Source: DAOQTX01 sp035340715
GTDB lineage: Bacteria > Bacteroidota > Bacteroidia > AKYH767-A > OLB10
Direction of reading: 5' to 3'
Assembly: GCA_035340715.1 (NCBI GenBank)
Contig: DAOQTX010000052.1
Location: 1-17,713, forward strand
Length of the DNA stretch: 17,713 nucleotides
The position numbers were made by a program, and so were the translations under genes. Below the pieces are notes generated by a model. The model was not told the DNA's origin. It was given only the letters and a program-made list of their open reading frames with translations, and searched no databases. Below are positions 13,780-17,713 of the stretch, one piece after another (within the stretch, counting starts at the first letter, position 1; every line of letters starts with the position of its first letter).

Positions 13780-15671
13780 TAATGACTTGGGCAGCACTCA
13801 TACCACTTTTTCCTTTGATTGGATTTGCAATTCTTGGCGGATCTGGTTCAAAGCTTTCTAAAGGAGCGGCAGGATTTTTAGCCAGTGCAAGTGTTTTCAT
13901 TTCATTTCTCTTTTCTATAGCAGTATTCGCTCAAGTTTTAGGATCACCGGTAGCTGCGTTTAAAGTTCAGATATTCGATTGGATACAAATTGGCTCTTAT
14001 AATCTTGGGTTTTCATTTTTGTTCGATCGCTTGTCTGCGGTAATGTTGTTGGTGGTCACAGGTGTGGGCTTCCTTATTCATGTGTATTCAATAGGTTACA
14101 TGCATGAGGATAATGACTTCAATCGTTTCTTCGCTTACTTAAATTTATTCATCTTCTTTATGTTGTTGCTGGTTTTGGGATCAAACTTTTTGGTTCTTTT
14201 TGCCGGATGGGAGGGAGTAGGACTTTGTTCCTATTTGCTCATTGGCTTTTGGTTTAGCAACAACGAATACAATGCCGCAGCGCGTAAAGCCTTTGTCATG
14301 AATAGAATTGGCGATCTTGCATTTTTGATCGCTTTACTTCTATTGTTCTATAATTTCAATTCTTTAGAGTTTGATGTAGTCTTTTCTCAAGCATCAAGCA
14401 TTGGCGCTGGAGATCAGTTGTTGTTCATCATATCTATTTTATTATTTATAGGCGCTACCGGAAAAAGTGCTCAGATACCTTTGTTTACCTGGCTGCCTGA
14501 TGCAATGGCGGGTCCTACTCCTGTATCAGCTTTAATACATGCTGCTACTATGGTAACGGCTGGAATTTACATGGTCATTAGAGCAAATGTGTTATTCGTA
14601 TTATCGCCTATGACCAGTGAAATTATTATGTGGATTGGTGTGGCGACTGCATTTATGGCTGCAACTATCGGATTGAAGCAAAACGATATTAAAAAAGTGT
14701 TGGCTTACAGTACGGTAAGTCAACTAGGATATATGTTTGTGGCTTTGGGAGTGGGTGCTTATTCAACCGCCTTATTCCATGTGGTGATGCATGCTTTCTT
14801 CAAAGCATTATTATTCTTAGGTGCCGGAAGCGTTATACATGCTATGGGAGGCGAGCAGAATATTCGTTTTATGGGAGGATTAAAAGGTAAATTGAGAATA
14901 ACACATATAACTTTTTTAATTGCCACTTTAGCCATTAGCGGAATTCCTCCATTGGCAGGTTTCTTTTCGAAAGATGAAATTCTTGCGGTTACGCATTCAC
15001 ACAGTATGGTGGTATTTACATTGCTGGCCATTTGCTCTGTATTTACAGCTGTATATATGTTCAGACTGTATTGGTTAGTGTTTCATGGTAACTTTAGAGG
15101 AAGTGCGGATCAACAATCTCATTTGCACGAGTCACCTATGAGCATGACCTTTCCTTTAATCGTATTGGCCGTATTATCTACGATTGGAGGATTCATAGGA
15201 ATGCCTTCTATTTTTCATACCCCTCATTACTTCAATGAGTATTTGATGCCAATGCTTAACATGCAGGCGCATGAACTATCGCATTCATTCGAGTATATGT
15301 TGATCGGAGTGAGTATCGTAGCTTTAGTCATTATTGTTTGGGGCACTTATAATTATTATGTGAAAAACAATAATGTTCCTATTGATGAGTCGGAAGAGAA
15401 AGGCTTGCAAAAGATAATTCAAGGTAAGTATTATATAGATGAATTGTATGAGTCGATCATTCGCACCCCTTTGCAAAAGCTATCATTGTTTTTACATAAT
15501 ATAATTGATCAAGGTGTGATTGATAGAATAATTAACGGCAGTGGATTGTTTACACTTTCGTTTGCAGGAGTATTGCGCATAATTCAATCCGGAAGTCTTG
15601 GATTTTATTTATTCGCGATGGTGATTGGAATAATTGTATTAATAGCATTATCATTTTTTCTTTTGATGTAA
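13773..15671 (+). CDS. nuoL: NADH-quinone oxidoreductase subunit L (distal antiporter-like proton pump)
   Basis: This 632-residue distal membrane-arm subunit carries antiporter-like helices. E147 (GWEGVGLCSYLL) and K231 (ATGKSAQIPLFTWLPDAM) match the proton-pumping Glu144/Lys229 pair of E. coli NuoL. HAATMVTAGIYM and FFSKDEIL are further hallmarks. The C-terminal part (from about 530) contains a charged linker (NNNVPIDESEEKGLQKII) and a final hydrophobic helix, as expected for the lateral helix and its anchor. Two starts are possible: the ATG at 13773, overlapping nuoK by 7 bases, or the ATG at 13782, 2 bases after the nuoK stop and beginning MTWAALIPLFPL. The latter gives 629 residues and fits the family's N-terminus well. 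nuoM follows 1 base after the stop. Confidence 0.96.
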   Translation: MVVMTWAALIPLFPLIGFAILGGSGSKLSKGAAGFLASASVFISFLFSIAVFAQVLGSPVAAFKVQIFDWIQIGSYNLGFSFLFDRLSAVMLLVVTGVGFLIHVYSIGYMHEDNDFNRFFAYLNLFIFFMLLLVLGSNFLVLFAGWEGVGLCSYLLIGFWFSNNEYNAAARKAFVMNRIGDLAFLIALLLLFYNFNSLEFDVVFSQASSIGAGDQLLFIISILLFIGATGKSAQIPLFTWLPDAMAGPTPVSALIHAATMVTAGIYMVIRANVLFVLSPMTSEIIMWIGVATAFMAATIGLKQNDIKKVLAYSTVSQLGYMFVALGVGAYSTALFHVVMHAFFKALLFLGAGSVIHAMGGEQNIRFMGGLKGKLRITHITFLIATLAISGIPPLAGFFSKDEILAVTHSHSMVVFTLLAICSVFTAVYMFRLYWLVFHGNFRGSADQQSHLHESPMSMTFPLIVLAVLSTIGGFIGMPSIFHTPHYFNEYLMPMLNMQAHELSHSFEYMLIGVSIVALVIIVWGTYNYYVKNNNVPIDESEEKGLQKIIQGKYYIDELYESIIRTPLQKLSLFLHNIIDQGVIDRIINGSGLFTLSFAGVLRIIQSGSLGFYLFAMVIGIIVLIALSFFLLM

Positions 15672-15672
15672 T

Positions 15673-17118
15673 ATGTTGACTTCATTACTCATATACTTTC
15701 CAATTATTGGTATTCTCTTTCTCACTTTATTGAAAGAGAAGAACAGTAAAGTTGTTGCTTTAGGATCTTCATTACTTCAATTGCTTCTTACTGCATATGC
15801 AATTGCTTCTTTTCAAGTGAATGCCGGTGTGCAACAAATGATTGACGTTTGGTGGATTCAATCTTTAGGAATTAGTTTCAAAGCCGGATTAGATGGGATA
15901 AGTCTTTTAATGGTATTACTGACAAATTTCCTAATGCCATTGATCATACTTTCTTCTTTTCATAAAACCTATCCAAATACAAAACTCTTCTATGCACTCA
16001 TTTTATTAATGCAATCGGCATTGGTAGGAGTATTTACTGCCCGAGATGGATTTTTGTTTTATGTGTTCTGGGAAATGGCTTTGATTCCAATTTTCCTAAT
16101 CTGTTATTTATGGGGTGGTGTGAATCGCTTGAAGATCACTTTAAAGTTTTTCCTATACACATTGGCCGGAAGTTTACTGATGCTGTTAGGTTTTATTTAT
16201 ATCTATCTCAAAACACCAGCACCTCATTCATTCGATTTAGATATTCTGTACCAAACTGTTTTAAGTAGCTATGAACAAGAGTGGCTGTTTTTGGCTTTCA
16301 TGATTGCATTTGCAATAAAAATTCCAATTGTACCTTTTCATAGTTGGCAACCCGACACCTATACTGATGCCCCTAGCGAAGGAACCATGCTGCTTTCAGG
16401 GATTATGTTAAAGATGGGTATTTACGGAATTGCACGGTTTGTAATACCAATGTTTCCTTTTGGTTTCGATCGTTATGGGGAGTTGTTCATGATACTTTGC
16501 TCTGCAGGTGTTGTTTATGCTTCATTCATTGCTTGGATTCAAAAAGACTTTAAGCGTTTGATTGCATATTCGTCTATTGCTCACGTAGGAATTATTTCAG
16601 CGGGTTTGATTTCACAAACGCATTTGGGTTTGCAAGGTGCATTCTTTCAAATGATCAGTCATGGAGTTGCAGTAGTAGGATTGTTCTTAATTGCTGATAT
16701 ACTCTTTAATCGAAAACAAACCAGAATGTTAGACCAACTTGGGGGTATTGCACATCATCAAAAGTGGTTTTCGGTATTTTTTATGATCATTCTTTTAGGA
16801 TCGATAGCCATGCCATTAACCAATGGTTTTGTGGGAGAGTTTTTATTGCTCAATGGCATTCTACAATACAATATTTGGTATGCGGTTTTAGCAGGCATGT
16901 CTGTAATTTTCGGAGCGGTATATATGCTGCAAGCCTATCAGAAGATTATGTTGGGCAAAGAACCTGAAGACGATGCATCATTGTTTAAACTTCATACAAA
17001 TGAGAAGATTGTACTAACCATAATATCTCTAGTGATCTTATTAACCGGACTGTTTCCGCAATCATTACAAGCATTGGTTGAACAAGATATTTTTCAATTA
17101 TTGAGTATTAAAAGCTAA
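15673..17118 (+). CDS. nuoM: NADH-quinone oxidoreductase subunit M (antiporter-like proton pump)
   Basis: This 481-residue polytopic membrane subunit has 13-14 predicted helices. E134 (FWEMALIPIFLICYLWGG) and K216 (FAIKIPIVPFHSWQPD) correspond to the conserved Glu/Lys of the proton channel. The segment SWQPDTYTDAPSEGTMLLSG matches the Bacteroidota form of the family motif (WLPDAHxEAPTxGS in proteobacteria). AYSSIAHVGIISAGL (helix 9-10 region) and the late GFVGEFLLLNG are also typical. The gene lies 1 base after nuoL and 3 bases before nuoN, so the three antiporter-like subunits are made from one compact message. Confidence 0.96.
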   Translation: MLTSLLIYFPIIGILFLTLLKEKNSKVVALGSSLLQLLLTAYAIASFQVNAGVQQMIDVWWIQSLGISFKAGLDGISLLMVLLTNFLMPLIILSSFHKTYPNTKLFYALILLMQSALVGVFTARDGFLFYVFWEMALIPIFLICYLWGGVNRLKITLKFFLYTLAGSLLMLLGFIYIYLKTPAPHSFDLDILYQTVLSSYEQEWLFLAFMIAFAIKIPIVPFHSWQPDTYTDAPSEGTMLLSGIMLKMGIYGIARFVIPMFPFGFDRYGELFMILCSAGVVYASFIAWIQKDFKRLIAYSSIAHVGIISAGLISQTHLGLQGAFFQMISHGVAVVGLFLIADILFNRKQTRMLDQLGGIAHHQKWFSVFFMIILLGSIAMPLTNGFVGEFLLLNGILQYNIWYAVLAGMSVIFGAVYMLQAYQKIMLGKEPEDDASLFKLHTNEKIVLTIISLVILLTGLFPQSLQALVEQDIFQLLSIKS

Positions 17119-17121
17119 GAA

Positions 17122-17713
17122 ATGAATTCAATCATTATAGTAGGAGTTCTGGGAATAATAGCCATGCTAAGCGATGTGTTGCGCATCAGAAAGTGGGTAC
17201 CTACGCTTATGATTTCAGGACTTGGGATTGCATTTGTTTTATCTATAGTGTGCTCATCATCTTCCGTTAGTTTATTTCATGACACTATTCGAATGGATAA
17301 CTTTGCTATTGGATTCAGCTCTTTGTTACTATTTGTTGCAGTGCTTTGGATGTCATATGCTTTGCCGTATATAGGCAGTGGAACTCGCATGATGGAGAAA
17401 ATGGCTTTAGTTCTTTTTGCTATTTGCGGTTCATTATTATTGGTTTCGTATTACAATTTTTCAGTTTTCTTTATTGGATTAGAAATTGTAAGTATTTGCG
17501 CATATGTATTGGCAGGTAGCAACAAAGATGATCTTAAATCTAATGAGGCATCCATCAAATACTTTATGATGGGAGCATTTGCAACTGGCTTTCTATTATT
17601 TGGATTGGCATTGGTATATGGAGTAACTGGTAGTTTCAATTTGGAGGAAATTGCTTTAAGTATTCAAGGTTTATCCGGACAAGTTCCATGGATGTTATAT
17701 GCCGGAATTTTAT
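17122..17713 (+). CDS. nuoN: NADH-quinone oxidoreductase subunit N (3' partial)
   Basis: The frame opens with ATG three bases after the nuoM stop (MNSIIIVGVLGIIAMLSDVL) and stays open to the window edge. About 197 residues are visible, of a subunit that usually has 450-490. Hydrophobic helices are separated by short loops. The segment FFIGLEIVSICAYVLAG carries the conserved channel Glu, and SIKYFMMGAFATGFLLFG holds the conserved Lys region (EASIKYF), both diagnostic for NuoN. It is the third antiporter-like proton pump and normally ends the nuo operon. Confidence 0.93.
   Translation, partial: MNSIIIVGVLGIIAMLSDVLRIRKWVPTLMISGLGIAFVLSIVCSSSSVSLFHDTIRMDNFAIGFSSLLLFVAVLWMSYALPYIGSGTRMMEKMALVLFAICGSLLLVSYYNFSVFFIGLEIVSICAYVLAGSNKDDLKSNEASIKYFMMGAFATGFLLFGLALVYGVTGSFNLEEIALSIQGLSGQVPWMLYAGIL

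Noticed and set aside
16764..16967. 67-residue alternative-frame open frame within nuoM
   Set aside because: nuoM is intact and conserved through this stretch; the alternative frame has no recognisable product.

Overview
The window comes from a member of the Bacteroidota. It carries type IX secretion (T9SS) cargo proteins with both known classes of C-terminal sorting domain, a PorP/SprF-family protein, and an OmpA protein with TPR and PD40-like regions. It also has a Bacteroidetes-style complex I cluster, a near-perfect TAnnTTTG promoter element, no consistent Shine-Dalgarno sequences and moderately AT-rich DNA. The order or genus cannot be fixed from this sequence alone.

Layout. Positions 1-6295 (+) form a cell-surface module: the 3' part of a giant SprB-repeat adhesin ending in a gliding-motility-type (type B) sorting domain, then a PorP/SprF-like outer-membrane protein, then a TPR/PD40/OmpA envelope protein. 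The module closes with a strong intrinsic terminator (6314-6341). A lone DUF1905/YdeI-like gene lies on the minus strand (6402-6902). Next is a 966-residue exported protein (6960-9860, +) built from about 16 beta-propeller (SBBP-like) repeats with a type A T9SS sorting domain. A small protein with a possible STAS/SEC14-like fold follows (9917-10324).

From 10399 to the right edge runs a tightly packed respiratory complex I operon, nuoG-H-I-J-K-L-M-N, with nuoN cut by the window end. It has its own promoter directly upstream of nuoG. nuoA-F are not next to it, so the complex I genes look split. NuoG is the short form: it holds only the N-terminal iron-sulfur domains and lacks the molybdopterin-oxidoreductase-like C-terminal region.

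How the genes work together. The first three genes most likely build and anchor a secreted surface adhesin through the T9SS. The beta-propeller protein is an independent T9SS cargo. The nuo genes encode one peripheral-arm Fe-S subunit (G), the connecting subunits (H, I) and the proton-pumping membrane arm (J-N); they depend on subunits A-F encoded elsewhere. I see no RNA genes, CRISPR arrays, insertion sequences or clear signs of horizontal transfer, and no convincing wholly new system. The points most worth a second look are the split nuo locus with its short NuoG, the 16-blade propeller protein, the near-exact 231-base adhesin repeat, and a perfect dyad over the start codon at 6960.
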